This document shows positions 7,727 through 17,049 of a stretch of 64,000 nt of DNA, one piece after another. The notes under the pieces are model-generated. The model saw only the letters and a program-made list of their open reading frames with translations, had not been told where the DNA came from and made no database searches. The stretch lies in contig NZ_CP024627.1 of the NCBI RefSeq assembly GCF_024449095.1, forward strand, positions 2,356,001 through 2,420,000, written 5' to 3'. The position numbers and the translations under genes were made by a program. The stretch's first letter is position 1, and the number at the start of each line of letters is the position of its first letter. This DNA comes from Vibrio coralliilyticus (GTDB taxonomy: Bacteria; Pseudomonadota; Gammaproteobacteria; Enterobacterales; Vibrionaceae).

Positions 7727-8920
7727 TTAGATGTAATTAAATAAGGTTAAATCTTTGGCCTTGCCAAATGCTTGTTGTGAAGCCTGTAAGGCTCGGGAGT
7801 TCTCATTGAACTCAATAATCGCTTCTGCGTAATCCAAATCCTCAAAATTACTCTTAGATTTTGCTAAGGTCATATTGAAGTCATCATGTTGCTCTTCCTG
7901 AATATCCAAAGTATTCAAGCGAGCACCAACATCCGTTCTCGCCTTATTAAGGTGAATGAATGCCGCATGAAATTCTTGAGTGATCTGATGCAACTCGGCA
8001 GTATTTGAAGTGTCCGAGACAGATCCTTCAGCCAGCTTCATGGCCTGTTTAAAGGTATCGAAGATACTGTACGTTTTTCGTGGTTCCAGAGTAATTGCAT
8101 CACCTTTAGTGATTTGGCCTTTAACCTGAATAGTGACATCTTCAAACTTTATCCCAACTGCTGGGTCAAAGTTGTCCGCTTTGACAACCGAACCATCACG
8201 TTCAAGCTGGTAACCGTAGTTACCATCGGGCATATCAACAAACGTGACTTTGTAAGTTGACTGGTCATCTGGATTCGTGTTTACCGCACGCTCTAACAAC
8301 AGCTCTGATACGCCTTTAAGATCATATTGAGGCTCAAAATCACCATAAGGGTTGTCAATTTCCATAAACAACTTACTACCAGGATCGTTGATCGGCATTT
8401 CTAAGCTGTTGGAGATCTTCATCTTGCGCTGATAATCGTCTCCGGCGTATACCACATCCCCATCTTTGTCTCGGAAGAAAGGCTGATTCTTAGGTTTGGT
8501 TCCGGCAAAAATATAGTTCCCAGATTCATCCTGAACATTCGACAAGTTAAGAAAATTATTCGCAATTTCCTGTAGCTCTCGACGTTTCGCTATTCGGTCT
8601 TCCGGTGATAAGGAACCATTGATCATTTCCATTACCGTACGCTTTGCTTCATCAGCATACTGCTCTGCATTGGAAATAATCACCTCGTGGTGCTCTAGGC
8701 GATTACGACTGAGAACAATAGCGTCCGTAAACTGACGTAGCTGCTCTTTCTGTTGTCCAATATTCTGAATGTAGTGAGTAGCCAGTGGATCATCACTGGC
8801 ACGCATGAGCTTTTTACCCGATGCCAGCTGCGCCTGATTGTGGTGAACTTTCGCTTCCTGACGACGCAGATCATTCTGCACTGACTGATAGTTATGGAAG
8901 CTGGAAATACGATTCATCAT
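7727..8920 (-). CDS. flgL: flagellar hook-filament junction protein FlgL (HAP3)
   Basis: Forms the second junction zone between hook and filament, exported through the rod and hook. The 397-residue protein has the flagellin-like N-terminal coiled helix (MMNRISSFHNYQSVQNDLRRQEAKV, split here only for length; then QLASGKKLMRASDDPLAT) and a C-terminal helix NSRALQASQQAFGKAKDLTLFNYI. Two adjacent ATG codons begin the frame; a GGGAGGGGG site lies about 7 nt upstream. It starts 12 nt after the flgK stop and is co-transcribed with it. Confidence 0.96.
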   Translation of the reverse strand: MMNRISSFHNYQSVQNDLRRQEAKVHHNQAQLASGKKLMRASDDPLATHYIQNIGQQKEQLRQFTDAIVLSRNRLEHHEVIISNAEQYADEAKRTVMEMINGSLSPEDRIAKRRELQEIANNFLNLSNVQDESGNYIFAGTKPKNQPFFRDKDGDVVYAGDDYQRKMKISNSLEMPINDPGSKLFMEIDNPYGDFEPQYDLKGVSELLLERAVNTNPDDQSTYKVTFVDMPDGNYGYQLERDGSVVKADNFDPAVGIKFEDVTIQVKGQITKGDAITLEPRKTYSIFDTFKQAMKLAEGSVSDTSNTAELHQITQEFHAAFIHLNKARTDVGARLNTLDIQEEQHDDFNMTLAKSKSNFEDLDYAEAIIEFNENSRALQASQQAFGKAKDLTLFNYI

Positions 8921-8932
8921 TTATCCCCCTCC

Positions 8933-10807
8933 CTATCTCAACGCCAATATAGTGTTAAAGGTATCGTTTGCCGCCTGCATAATGCGTGATGACGCCATAT
9001 AAGCTTGCTGGAACTTCATCATGTTGGCGGCTTCTTCATCGAGGTTAACCCCAGAGATAGACGCAACGCGTTCTTGTGCCGCCTCTTTTTCTAAGCGCGA
9101 CACATCGGTCAAGCGAGAGGCAGTCGACATTTGCAGCCCGACATCAGTGTTCAAGTTGTGGTAAATATCCAAAACCGTAGATTCACCGTCATTGAGGTGT
9201 TTATTAGTTTGAATATTCTGCATTTTCAGTAAGTTACCATTATCACCTTCCGATGGCACAAGGTTTGCCGTGAACTTGTCGTTTGCCAGTGCCCCTGCAG
9301 ATAACTCAAATGTTGTGCCTTGAACGGTCACAGGTCCGGAGGGTGGATAGTCTTGAGGCTGAAGAAGAATCTTGCCTTTAGTATCGGTGACAGCAAATTG
9401 CTTACCATCCGGTGATATAATGACTTCGAACTCGCGTAAATCACCCGCGGTATCAATTGAAAATGTTGCGCTTCCTTGAGCAAATGTGGTGGACGCTTCG
9501 TAACTTTGTGCTGCAATATCGGAAGGGTCATTAGTAGCCATCCTCATTTGCGCAGCCCCACTTCGTGTCGGGCGAATTAAAACTCGTTCACCGGCTTCAA
9601 GGCCATTTTTTATATCGATACGGATACCATCGAGAGAAATAGCCCCCCCCACAACAGGTACAATAGACTGTTCACCGCTAGGTCGGGTGATGTAGTAGTC
9701 TCCCCCCGTAAATTGCAGCGAGTACTCCCCTCCCACTAACTGACTGGTATCTTCGATATACACTTCCAATTCAGCCGTCGAATTCGATGATGTCACTACT
9801 CGAGACTTGGCTATCAACTCCGAGTTAACATCGGTAAACATTAGCCCACCAATATCACCTCGTAAATCTAGGCCTTGTGATTGCAACTTGTTCACATCAT
9901 AAGAAAACGCAGTGGCCATTTTACCCAGTTCATCCATAAGGTAAGGAATTTTCTCATCACGCATGGTCAGCATCGCGCCAATCTTGCCATCAATATCTTT
10001 CGTAGTAATGGCCTTAATCCCTTTGCCTTCAATCATTGCCAAGCGTCGTTGATGCACATCAGGATAGCCATCAATCATTTTGAGCTGACTGGCCTCTGTT
10101 CCTGACACTAAGGTATGGCCATTACCGATGTGAACATTGAAACCTTCAGCATTTTTACGAGGCGTGACCGTTACCTTGGTGTATTCTGATAACTCTGCGA
10201 TGAGCTTTTCATGTTGGTCCATCAAATCGTTATGAGGCCCTGGAGTACGCATCATCAGGCGATGTAAGTCTCTAATTTCAAGTGCTAATTGGTTTACTCG
10301 TTCAATACCTAAGTCGAGCTTTTTATTCGTCACATCTGATTGACGACGAACCGTTTCGTGAAAGTCATTGAGGTTTTGAGTGATAAGATCGGCTTTTTCA
10401 AGTACGACTTTGCGTGCGCCGACATCATTCGGACTGTCCGCAAGTGATTTGACGGCGTCAAACCATTCGTTAAGGTTTTCTGGAATCTTCTTTGATGCAA
10501 CGGATGACAGCATGTTGGATAACATTTCCAAATTGGCTTCATCATCGACCTTATGTGCGTAGTTGGTCGTAGAAATATTCATCTCGTTAACGGCAAACTG
10601 ATCCCAAGAGCGGCGAACTTTTTCCACATGTACGCCCATGCCATAAGTCTCCCCGCCATACTGGCGCGGCATGTTTGCACCTTGTATCACCGACTGACGG
10701 CTATAACCCTCTGTATTGACATTAGAGATGTTATGACCCGTGGTGTTTAGTTGTCTCTGAGCCGTCAGTACGCTTTGCGAACCAAGATTCAGAAGATCAG
10801 ACGCCAT
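8933..10807 (-). CDS. flgK: flagellar hook-associated protein FlgK (HAP1)
   Basis: First hook-filament junction protein. The 624-residue protein has the axial-protein N-terminal motif (LLNLGSQSVLTAQRQLNTTG followed by HNISNVNTEGYSRQ) at residues 5-40 and the C-terminal helix EEAANMMKFQQAYMASSRIMQAANDTF typical of FlgE/FlgK rod-hook proteins, here cited in parts. A long middle domain carries the variable region. It is preceded by a sigma-54 promoter (10866-10879) and a hexanucleotide repeat, and separated from flgJ by a strong terminator, so flgKL form their own operon. Confidence 0.96.
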   Translation of the reverse strand: MASDLLNLGSQSVLTAQRQLNTTGHNISNVNTEGYSRQSVIQGANMPRQYGGETYGMGVHVEKVRRSWDQFAVNEMNISTTNYAHKVDDEANLEMLSNMLSSVASKKIPENLNEWFDAVKSLADSPNDVGARKVVLEKADLITQNLNDFHETVRRQSDVTNKKLDLGIERVNQLALEIRDLHRLMMRTPGPHNDLMDQHEKLIAELSEYTKVTVTPRKNAEGFNVHIGNGHTLVSGTEASQLKMIDGYPDVHQRRLAMIEGKGIKAITTKDIDGKIGAMLTMRDEKIPYLMDELGKMATAFSYDVNKLQSQGLDLRGDIGGLMFTDVNSELIAKSRVVTSSNSTAELEVYIEDTSQLVGGEYSLQFTGGDYYITRPSGEQSIVPVVGGAISLDGIRIDIKNGLEAGERVLIRPTRSGAAQMRMATNDPSDIAAQSYEASTTFAQGSATFSIDTAGDLREFEVIISPDGKQFAVTDTKGKILLQPQDYPPSGPVTVQGTTFELSAGALANDKFTANLVPSEGDNGNLLKMQNIQTNKHLNDGESTVLDIYHNLNTDVGLQMSTASRLTDVSRLEKEAAQERVASISGVNLDEEAANMMKFQQAYMASSRIMQAANDTFNTILALR

Positions 10808-10863
10808 ATCGCCCCCAAGAAACCTAATAAAATCAGTAGAACTGAATAACTTACTTAATCAAA

Positions 10864-10881
10864 ATGCAATATGTATACCAA
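10864..10881 (-). promoter_or_regulatory. sigma-54 promoter of flgKL
   Basis: On the minus strand TTGGTATACATATTGCAT: GG (10879-10878), exactly 10 nt, GC (10867-10866), with TTGCA at -12. The predicted start is near 10854, about 47 nt before the flgK ATG. Confidence 0.75.
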
Positions 10882-10890
10882 GTTATCGGG

Positions 10891-10950
10891 GTGCGGGTGC
10901 GGGTGCGGGTGCGGGTGCGGGTGCGGGTGCGGGTGCGGGTGCGGGTGCGG
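10891..10950 (+). repeat. (GTGCGG)10 hexanucleotide tandem repeat, G-quadruplex-like
   Basis: Ten perfect copies of GTGCGG occupy 10891-10950, preceded by GGG. The plus strand reads GGG-TGC-GGG-TGC repeatedly, a textbook intramolecular G-quadruplex pattern with 3-nt loops; the minus strand is C-rich. It starts 12 nt upstream of the -24 element of the flgKL promoter. Translation in plus-strand frames gives only a Gly-Cys repeat with no ribosome-binding site, so it is treated as non-coding. Confidence 0.97.
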
Positions 10951-11046
10951 GATTATGTTTTCTCTGAGGCGGAGCAAATGTCAACAGATTAGAATCTTGC
11001 AAAACACAAAGGTCACCGTTTATGAAGATAACGTGCATTCGCTGAT

Positions 11047-11070
11047 AAAAAAACTCACCCGAAGGTGAGT
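11047..11070 (-). terminator. rho-independent terminator of flgFGHIJ
   Basis: On the minus strand ACTCACC-TTCG-GGTGAGT followed by TTTTTTATC, 5 nt after the flgJ stop codon. It separates flgFGHIJ from flgKL. Confidence 0.9.
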
Positions 11071-11074
11071 CATT

Positions 11075-11989
11075 TTACATTTCATCTATTTGTGCTTTTA
11101 CCCTCAGAACTTTATTAGCGTACTGTGGATCTGTAGCGTAGCCGGCCTGATGGATACCTCGAATAAACTGTTCGTTACTACCTTCATGACGAAGTGCCAT
11201 TGTATAACGAGGATTATCATTCAAGAAACGGACATAATCATTGAAGCTATCTTCAAAGCTCGTGTATGAACGGAAAGCAGCATTTTCTTTTACAGGTACA
11301 CCTTGATGATACTCCAATGTCTGAGTGGCTACCTTATCACCAGCCCAACTCTTGTCTGCTTTGATGTTAAATAGGTTGTTACTACTGCCACGACTATTGC
11401 TCACCACCTTTTGTCCCCACCCTGTCTCAAGAGCCGCTTGAGCGAGGAGCAATGAAGAATCGACACCTAAAGCGCGCGCTGCTTTTTCCGCATAGGGTTT
11501 CATTGAAGCGACAAAAGCTTCTGGGGAACTAAATGACTGTTTCGTTGAGGATGGCTCAACAACCGGAGCCGACTCTACATCTGGCTGGCGAGTTTGACGC
11601 ACATGATCAATTTTTTTCATTAGAGCTTCAAAGTCCGCCTCACGGCTAGCAGCGTTCGGATTCTCGACAGAACCGGAGGTCAGTTGAGCGACAATCATAT
11701 CTGCCAATCCTAAAGAGCCTGATGCACTCAGCTCGCTAGACATTTGCTCATCCATCATCTGACGGTAAAACTGTTGGTTCTGACTATCCATCAAACCAGA
11801 TTCAAACGTCGAGTTAGCATCACGCATAGACTTAAACAGCATGGAAGTAAAAATAGCTTCGAACTGTTTCGCTGCGGCGGTCAGCGCTTCTTTTTCACTG
11901 TTCTCATCACCATCCACCGCTTTCTGACGTAGTTTGTCCAAGTTAGCGATATCATGAATGAAACCGATGTCTTTACCGTTATTAATCAT
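11075..11989 (-). CDS. flgJ: flagellar rod assembly protein / muramidase FlgJ
   Basis: Bifunctional periplasmic protein that caps the growing rod and opens peptidoglycan. Residues 30-105 form the rod-binding domain (EALTAAAKQFEAIFTSMLFK, then MMDEQMSSELSASGSLGLAD). After a Pro/Ser-rich linker, residues about 150-304 form a glucosaminidase-type domain with LLAQAALETGWGQ; the predicted catalytic acid is Glu188. Length 304 fits Vibrio FlgJ. It follows flgI by 9 nt and is the last gene of the flgFGHIJ unit. Confidence 0.96.
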   Translation of the reverse strand: MINNGKDIGFIHDIANLDKLRQKAVDGDENSEKEALTAAAKQFEAIFTSMLFKSMRDANSTFESGLMDSQNQQFYRQMMDEQMSSELSASGSLGLADMIVAQLTSGSVENPNAASREADFEALMKKIDHVRQTRQPDVESAPVVEPSSTKQSFSSPEAFVASMKPYAEKAARALGVDSSLLLAQAALETGWGQKVVSNSRGSSNNLFNIKADKSWAGDKVATQTLEYHQGVPVKENAAFRSYTSFEDSFNDYVRFLNDNPRYTMALRHEGSNEQFIRGIHQAGYATDPQYANKVLRVKAQIDEM

Positions 11990-11998
11990 GCCGCCTCC

Positions 11999-13090
11999 CT
12001 AGATTACGATCAACTGACCTTCAATCGCACCGGCTTGCTTAAGGGCCTGAAGAATTGCCATTAAATCTGACGGTGCTGCACCGACTTCGTTTACCGCACG
12101 TACAAGGTCATCCAGCGTCAATCCCGGTTCGAACTTAAACATCTTCCCTTGCTCTTCTGTCACTTCGATATCACTCTCAGGCGTGACGACTGTTTCACCT
12201 CCACCAAATGCGTTTGGCTGGCTGACATTAAAGTCTTCTTTGATCGCGACTGTCATACCACCATGGGTCACAGCTGCAGGTTTGAGTCGTACATGCTTAC
12301 CTACCACAATCGTCCCTGTGCGTGAGTTGACGATGATTTTCGCTGAGCCTTCTGCCGGATCAAATTCAAGGTTTTCAATTGCAGACAGGAATGAAACTCG
12401 TTGAGATATATCTCGCGGGGCACGGACTTTTACTGAAGTTGCATCGATAGCTTGAGCCATTTGTGGGCCAAGGAAGTTATTTACCGCATCCGCCATGCGC
12501 TGTGCAGTGGTAAAGTCAGATTCTAGAAGGTTAAAAGTGATGTAATCCCCACGACTAAACGGTGATGGAATTTCGCGTTCAACGATAGCCCCATTTGAAA
12601 TCATCCCTGCCGTTGGGTTGTTACCAACAATTTTAGAGCCGTCTGCACCAGTCGCACTAAAGCCACTGACCACTAAATTTCCTTGAGCAACGGCATAGAT
12701 TTGCCCATCAAGACCTTTCAGCATCGTTTGCATGAGTGTGCCACCACGTAAACTTTTCGCAGATCCGATAGACGACACTGTGACATCAATGGTTTGACCC
12801 TGCTTTGAAAACGCCGCTAAGTCTGCCGTAACGATAACAGCTGCGACATTCTTAGACTTTGGCTTTGTACCTGGTGGAAGCTGAATACCGAAATTTTCGA
12901 GCATGGCATTAAAGCTTTGATCGGTAAAAGGGGTCGATTCCCCGGTACCCGGTAAACCAGTAACCAAACCATAGCCAACTAATTGGTTGCTACGAACTCC
13001 AGCAACTTGTGACACGTCTTTAATACGTGCCGCGTACGCGTGTGTCGATACGATAATTAGGCTGGTCAGTAACAAAATTAGCTTCTTCAT
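11999..13090 (-). CDS. flgI: flagellar P-ring protein FlgI
   Basis: Periplasmic subunit of the P ring around the rod. The 363-residue precursor begins with a cleavable signal peptide ([20 protein letters not shown], cleavage before ARIKD) and continues with the family signatures [16 protein letters not shown] and [12 protein letters not shown]. The ATG at 13090 was chosen because it starts the signal peptide directly and has AAAGG 9 nt upstream; a TTG 18 nt earlier is unlikely. Export is via Sec, and the V. alginolyticus T ring (MotX/MotY) contacts this ring. Confidence 0.96.
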   Translation of the reverse strand: MKKLILLLTSLIIVSTHAYAARIKDVSQVAGVRSNQLVGYGLVTGLPGTGESTPFTDQSFNAMLENFGIQLPPGTKPKSKNVAAVIVTADLAAFSKQGQTIDVTVSSIGSAKSLRGGTLMQTMLKGLDGQIYAVAQGNLVVSGFSATGADGSKIVGNNPTAGMISNGAIVEREIPSPFSRGDYITFNLLESDFTTAQRMADAVNNFLGPQMAQAIDATSVKVRAPRDISQRVSFLSAIENLEFDPAEGSAKIIVNSRTGTIVVGKHVRLKPAAVTHGGMTVAIKEDFNVSQPNAFGGGETVVTPESDIEVTEEQGKMFKFEPGLTLDDLVRAVNEVGAAPSDLMAILQALKQAGAIEGQLIVI

Positions 13091-13141
13091 CGGGATACCT
13101 TTACTCAATACTCAGTGCCAAAACTTCGACTTAAAATAGTC

Positions 13142-13921
13142 CTATAAAGCCACATTAAAGAATCGTGCCAAGAATCCAGGTTCTTGCATATCTTGTTGAG
13201 TGCCCGTGCCTGAATAGCGGATTCTGGCATTAGAAATACGATTAGACGCTATCGTGTTCTCATAGGAGATATCCTCGGGACGAATAGTGCCGCTTAGGCG
13301 AATATATTCATCACCCGTGTTTAGCGTTAGCCATTTTTCACCTCGGATGACCAAATTGCCATTTGCCAGTACTTCAATCACTTCGACAGTGATTGATCCA
13401 GAAATACTATTACTCTGATTCGCAGCTGCACTGCCACTGAAGTTGTTATCATTACTTAAATTATACGAGAAGTTATAGTCGCCAATATTAAGTTGCTGCC
13501 CCCCCACTTCAAGAGGATCCATGGAGGCATCGTTATTTTTCGATAGATCAGCATCTGAACTTTTTGCGGCTTTGGTGTTTTCATCCAAGGTCACAGTTAT
13601 AATGTCCCCAACGCCACGTGGCTTGGAGTCATCGTAGAGGCTGGCTGCTTGCGCCGTATTAAACAAAGAGCCGGTTTCAGCAGCATAATGCTCAGGTTGA
13701 TGTTTGGGGTGAATGGGCGCCCAAGCAGGATCACCTGCAACGGGATCGCCTCTGCCTCGAAGCGTATCAACGATACCAGCACTCTCATCTTGAGATTTAT
13801 CACCTTCAACCGCATCAACGGTCGTCGTTCCCTGAACAACATCTGACGTTTCAATTGGGGCTTCCAACATTGAACAACCCGATAATAAGGCGATAGCAAT
13901 TATGGTCAGTAAGCGATTCAT
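13142..13921 (-). CDS. flgH: flagellar L-ring lipoprotein FlgH
   Basis: Outer-membrane subunit of the L ring. The 259-residue precursor has a lipoprotein signal [19 protein letters not shown] with the lipobox LLSGC (Cys16). The mature part has the family features [15 protein letters not shown] and [22 protein letters not shown]. It lies between flgG (23 nt) and flgI (51 nt) in the same direction. Confidence 0.96.
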   Translation of the reverse strand: MNRLLTIIAIALLSGCSMLEAPIETSDVVQGTTTVDAVEGDKSQDESAGIVDTLRGRGDPVAGDPAWAPIHPKHQPEHYAAETGSLFNTAQAASLYDDSKPRGVGDIITVTLDENTKAAKSSDADLSKNNDASMDPLEVGGQQLNIGDYNFSYNLSNDNNFSGSAAANQSNSISGSITVEVIEVLANGNLVIRGEKWLTLNTGDEYIRLSGTIRPEDISYENTIASNRISNARIRYSGTGTQQDMQEPGFLARFFNVAL

Positions 13922-13944
13922 AATGGTTCCTTAATTTCTCAAGC

Positions 13945-14733
13945 TTATAGCTGCTGGTTAACGAAGCTCATCATTTTATCAACGGCCGAGATCACTTTTG
14001 AGTTCATCTCATAAACGCGCTGAGCTTCAATCATATTCACTAGCTCTTCTGTAACGTTAACGTTCGAAGTTTCCAACATCGACTGGCGAATATCACCAAA
14101 GCCATCAAAACCAGGTACGCCCTCCTGAGGGTCTCCACTTGCTCCTGTCGGTAAGTACAAGTTCTGCCCGACTGGCTCAAGGCCACCAGGGTTGACAAAA
14201 TCTACCGTCGCAATCTGACCAACCACTTGGTTCTCTTGTTGACCACGCACTCTTACTGACACTTCGCCGTCCGTACCGATCGTAATACTGACTGCATCTT
14301 CAGGAATGGCGATTTCTGGCTCCAATGGATAACCGGCACCAGAAGTCACCACGACACCTTCATCGTTAACCGTAAATTGGCCGTTACGGCTATAGCCGAT
14401 ATTGCCGTCAGGCATGAGAATCTGGAAGAAGCCATCACCTTCGATCATCATGTCGAGGCTATTGTTGGTGGTCTGCGTGTTACCCTGAGTATGCACTTTT
14501 TGTGTCGCCACCACTTTTGAACCCGCTCCCAGCATCAATCCGCTTGGCAGTTCGGTATTTTGTGAAGATTGGCCGCCTGGCTGATTAATATTTTGATAAA
14601 ACAAATCTTCGAAGACAGCACGGCTTTTTTTGTAACCCACTGTCGAAGCGTTCGCCAGGTTATTTGAAATCGTAGAAATATTGGTTTGTTGGGCATCTAA
14701 ACCCGTTTTACTTACCCATAATGCCGGATGCAT
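13945..14733 (-). CDS. flgG: flagellar distal rod protein FlgG
   Basis: Forms the long distal rod that passes through the P and L rings. The 262-residue protein begins MHPALWVSKTGLDAQQT and has the ISNNLANASTVGYK rod/hook signature at residues about 22-36. It ends with the C-terminal axial helix EELVNMIEAQRVYEMNSKVI. The length equals that of enterobacterial FlgG (about 260). It follows flgF by 21 nt. Confidence 0.97.
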   Translation of the reverse strand: MHPALWVSKTGLDAQQTNISTISNNLANASTVGYKKSRAVFEDLFYQNINQPGGQSSQNTELPSGLMLGAGSKVVATQKVHTQGNTQTTNNSLDMMIEGDGFFQILMPDGNIGYSRNGQFTVNDEGVVVTSGAGYPLEPEIAIPEDAVSITIGTDGEVSVRVRGQQENQVVGQIATVDFVNPGGLEPVGQNLYLPTGASGDPQEGVPGFDGFGDIRQSMLETSNVNVTEELVNMIEAQRVYEMNSKVISAVDKMMSFVNQQL

Positions 14734-14754
14734 ATCTCTCTCCTAATATTCTGG

Positions 14755-15504
14755 TTAGCTCATACGAAGCAGTGAATCAGACGCTTTGTCCATTTCTTCC
14801 GCTGTACTCATCATCTTGACCTGCATCTCGAACTGACGCTGAAGGTCAATCAGATTGGTCATTTCGCCAATGGCATTGACGTTACTGCCTTCCAGCGCAC
14901 CGGTCAGCAGTTTGACACCGGCATCCATTTCGTATGCCGCATTAGGATCTTTGGAACGGAAAAGCCCGTTAACATCTTTGTATAGTGATTGATTATTGGT
15001 GCTGGTCAGCTTGATGCGGTCAACAATTTCGATAGCATCAGCTGGTGCCCCCTGAGGGACAACAGAAATGGTACCATCCGTACCAACTTCAATTTTACTG
15101 ACTGGGATAGGGATAGTTATTGGCGCTCCAGTTTCTCCTAACACCAAATTGCCGTTACCTGTGGTAAGCAGGCCATTAACATCTACCTTCATATTACCGT
15201 TGCGTGTCAGGCCTTCTTTACCGGTTTTATCGAGAACAGAGATCCAACCTTGATCTTGAATGGTCACGTCTAAGTCACGCCCAGTCGTAATGACACTACC
15301 CTGTTGAAAATTATGGCCCGGGCGTTCTGTCATACTGAATACGCGGCTTGGCATACCATCACCATAGGCTTGCATTGAGCGGGCTTGCGCCAAATCAGCA
15401 CGGAAACCCGTGGTACTGACGTTTGCCAAGTTGTTCGCTCTAAGCTGCATAGCCTGCATATTCTGCTTTGCGCCACTCATAGCGAGAAACAGTGCACGAT
15501 CCAT
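14755..15504 (-). CDS. flgF: flagellar proximal rod protein FlgF
   Basis: Proximal rod subunit. The 249-residue protein has the LRANNLANVSTTGFRADLA signature and ends in the axial helix MTNLIDLQRQFEMQVKMM. The ATG at 15504 (MDRALFLAMSG) has TGGAG 8 nt upstream and is preferred over a TTG 12 nt earlier. It is the first gene behind an excellent sigma-54 promoter at 15541-15554, so flgFGHIJ can be transcribed separately from flgBCDE. Confidence 0.96.
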   Translation of the reverse strand: MDRALFLAMSGAKQNMQAMQLRANNLANVSTTGFRADLAQARSMQAYGDGMPSRVFSMTERPGHNFQQGSVITTGRDLDVTIQDQGWISVLDKTGKEGLTRNGNMKVDVNGLLTTGNGNLVLGETGAPITIPIPVSKIEVGTDGTISVVPQGAPADAIEIVDRIKLTSTNNQSLYKDVNGLFRSKDPNAAYEMDAGVKLLTGALEGSNVNAIGEMTNLIDLQRQFEMQVKMMSTAEEMDKASDSLLRMS

Positions 15505-15539
15505 AATTTGCTCCAATAATCACAATTCAGATCAATTAA

Positions 15540-15556
15540 AGCAAATGACGTGCCAA
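15540..15556 (-). promoter_or_regulatory. sigma-54 promoter of flgFGHIJ
   Basis: On the minus strand TTGGCACGTCATTTGCT: TGGCACG-N4-TTGCT, a complete match to the -24/-12 consensus with GG-N10-GC spacing. The predicted start is about 25 nt before the flgF ATG. Confidence 0.88.
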
Positions 15557-15635
15557 AATAAAATATGAATAAAAATCAAATGTTTATTAAAAAATAAACG
15601 ATAAAGGGAAGAGATATACGAAGGGAATTGCCATA

Positions 15636-15679
15636 GGTGGCAACAATAGCAAGCTGGTTGTTGCCACCAGCCTGCTATT
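15636..15679. promoter_or_regulatory. overlapping inverted repeats between flgE and flgF
   Basis: Dyad A: GGTGGCAACAA (15636-15646) and TTGTTGCCACC (15658-15668), 11 bp perfect. Dyad B: AATAGCA-A-GCTGGT (15645-15658) and ACCAGC-C-TGCTATT (15666-15679), 13 bp with one mismatch. The two share bases and cannot form together as RNA hairpins. They lie about 80-125 bp upstream of the flgF -24 element, the usual place for an activator (FlrC) enhancer. No T run follows, so this is not a standard terminator. Confidence 0.65.
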
Positions 15680-15717
15680 CAGATGATTGCGGAATGTCTT
15701 CAATCTCAGAACATTAA

Positions 15718-17022
15718 TTAACGAATCTGCAGGATGTTCTGCTGAGTTTGATTGTGAACTTCAAGAGAACGAGAGTTCGCTTGGAAATTACGTTGAGCCG
15801 AAATAAGATCCACCAGCTCTTGGGTCATATCAATATTTGACTGTTCCAGCGTACCACTCGAAATCGTACCAAAGGAACCTTTGTTTGATTCACCCCAAAT
15901 CTTATCACCAGAGAATTGAGTTGAATCCCACTGGGTTCCCCCTTTCTTATCTAGACCTTGCTCATTCGCGACTCGGACCAGTGCCACACGACCTAAGATA
16001 ATGTTCTCACCATTTGAGTAAGTACCCAGCACACTGCCGTTCTCATCGAAATCAACTTTAGTCAGGAAGCCCGTCGTTGCGCCGTCTTCGTCAAACTTAG
16101 TCAATTCGAATGGAGCCGCAAACTGAGTCGCATCTTGCAGACCGAATGATAAAACTTGGGTAGCATCTGCACCATTGAGCTCAACAGGGTTAGCTCCGGC
16201 ACCTAGCGCTTCAGACACAATATTCTGACCGTTATTCAAGCTCGCTAATGTGCCATCATTATTGAATCGCATCGTGTGACCAACATGGCCAGTCGGTGCC
16301 GTCGCATCACCACCTACAATATTAATCGGTTTCTCGCCGGCACTGTCAGTGACTGTATAATACGTCTGCCAAGTATTGGCTTGGTTCTGATCCTTCAAGT
16401 AGTACGTGGTCAACTTATACGATTGACCCATAGAGTCATAGATCGTCGAAGAGGTTGAGCGGTTGTACGTTTCTGGATCGGTGAAGTCAAATAACGCCGG
16501 GTCCTTCAACTCTCCACCAGCAGGCAAGTTAACACCAACATCAATATTTGAAGTCTGCTTAGGTTTACCAAACTCTTTAGGAATATTAATCGGTGAAGGC
16601 TCATAAGACAGTACATCACCAGTATCTTTATTCACTTGATAACCTAATAGAAACTCATCATTTGCAGTTGTCATGTAGTTATCTTTATTCAAGTGGAAAG
16701 CACCATTTCGCGTCAACTCATTCGAGGTAGGCGTTAATCGATCTTTAGCTACAGCAAAAAAACCGGTACCCGAGACGCGTAAATCCATAGGGTTATTGGT
16801 ATAAATACTCGACCCCTCATGGAACTGCTGAGCCACTTTAGCGGCCTGCACACCTTGACCTGGTGTGGTCTTAGCGTGAGTAAACAATGAATTTGAATAA
16901 ACATCACCAAACTCGGCACGAGACTCTTTAAAGCCATACGTGTTTGCGTTCGCAATGTTGTTACTGGTTGTGTTCAGATCTAACTGAGCTGCGGACAAGC
17001 CGCTTAATGCAACATAAGACAT
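15718..17022 (-). CDS. flgE: flagellar hook protein FlgE
   Basis: Subunit of the flexible hook. The 434-residue protein begins MSYVALSGLSAAQLDLNTTS and has the NNIANANTYGFKESRAEFGD signature. It ends with the helix MTQELVDLISAQRNFQANSR and a C-terminal QNILQIR. Its length is usual for Vibrio FlgE. Last gene of the flgBCDE unit, 27 nt after flgD; a 213-nt gap with its own promoter separates it from flgF. Confidence 0.97.
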   Translation of the reverse strand: MSYVALSGLSAAQLDLNTTSNNIANANTYGFKESRAEFGDVYSNSLFTHAKTTPGQGVQAAKVAQQFHEGSSIYTNNPMDLRVSGTGFFAVAKDRLTPTSNELTRNGAFHLNKDNYMTTANDEFLLGYQVNKDTGDVLSYEPSPINIPKEFGKPKQTSNIDVGVNLPAGGELKDPALFDFTDPETYNRSTSSTIYDSMGQSYKLTTYYLKDQNQANTWQTYYTVTDSAGEKPINIVGGDATAPTGHVGHTMRFNNDGTLASLNNGQNIVSEALGAGANPVELNGADATQVLSFGLQDATQFAAPFELTKFDEDGATTGFLTKVDFDENGSVLGTYSNGENIILGRVALVRVANEQGLDKKGGTQWDSTQFSGDKIWGESNKGSFGTISSGTLEQSNIDMTQELVDLISAQRNFQANSRSLEVHNQTQQNILQIR

Positions 17023-17049
17023 TCCAAATCTCCTATCTAGCCAGCGTGA

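Noticed and set aside
10871..11068. Plus-strand open frame with a (Gly-Cys)n stretch
   Set aside because: Product of translating the GTGCGG repeat; no ribosome-binding site and it lies over the flgKL promoter region.
15636..15679. Rho-independent terminator after flgE
   Set aside because: Strong dyads are present but there is no T run on the transcribed strand; kept as a regulatory dyad instead.
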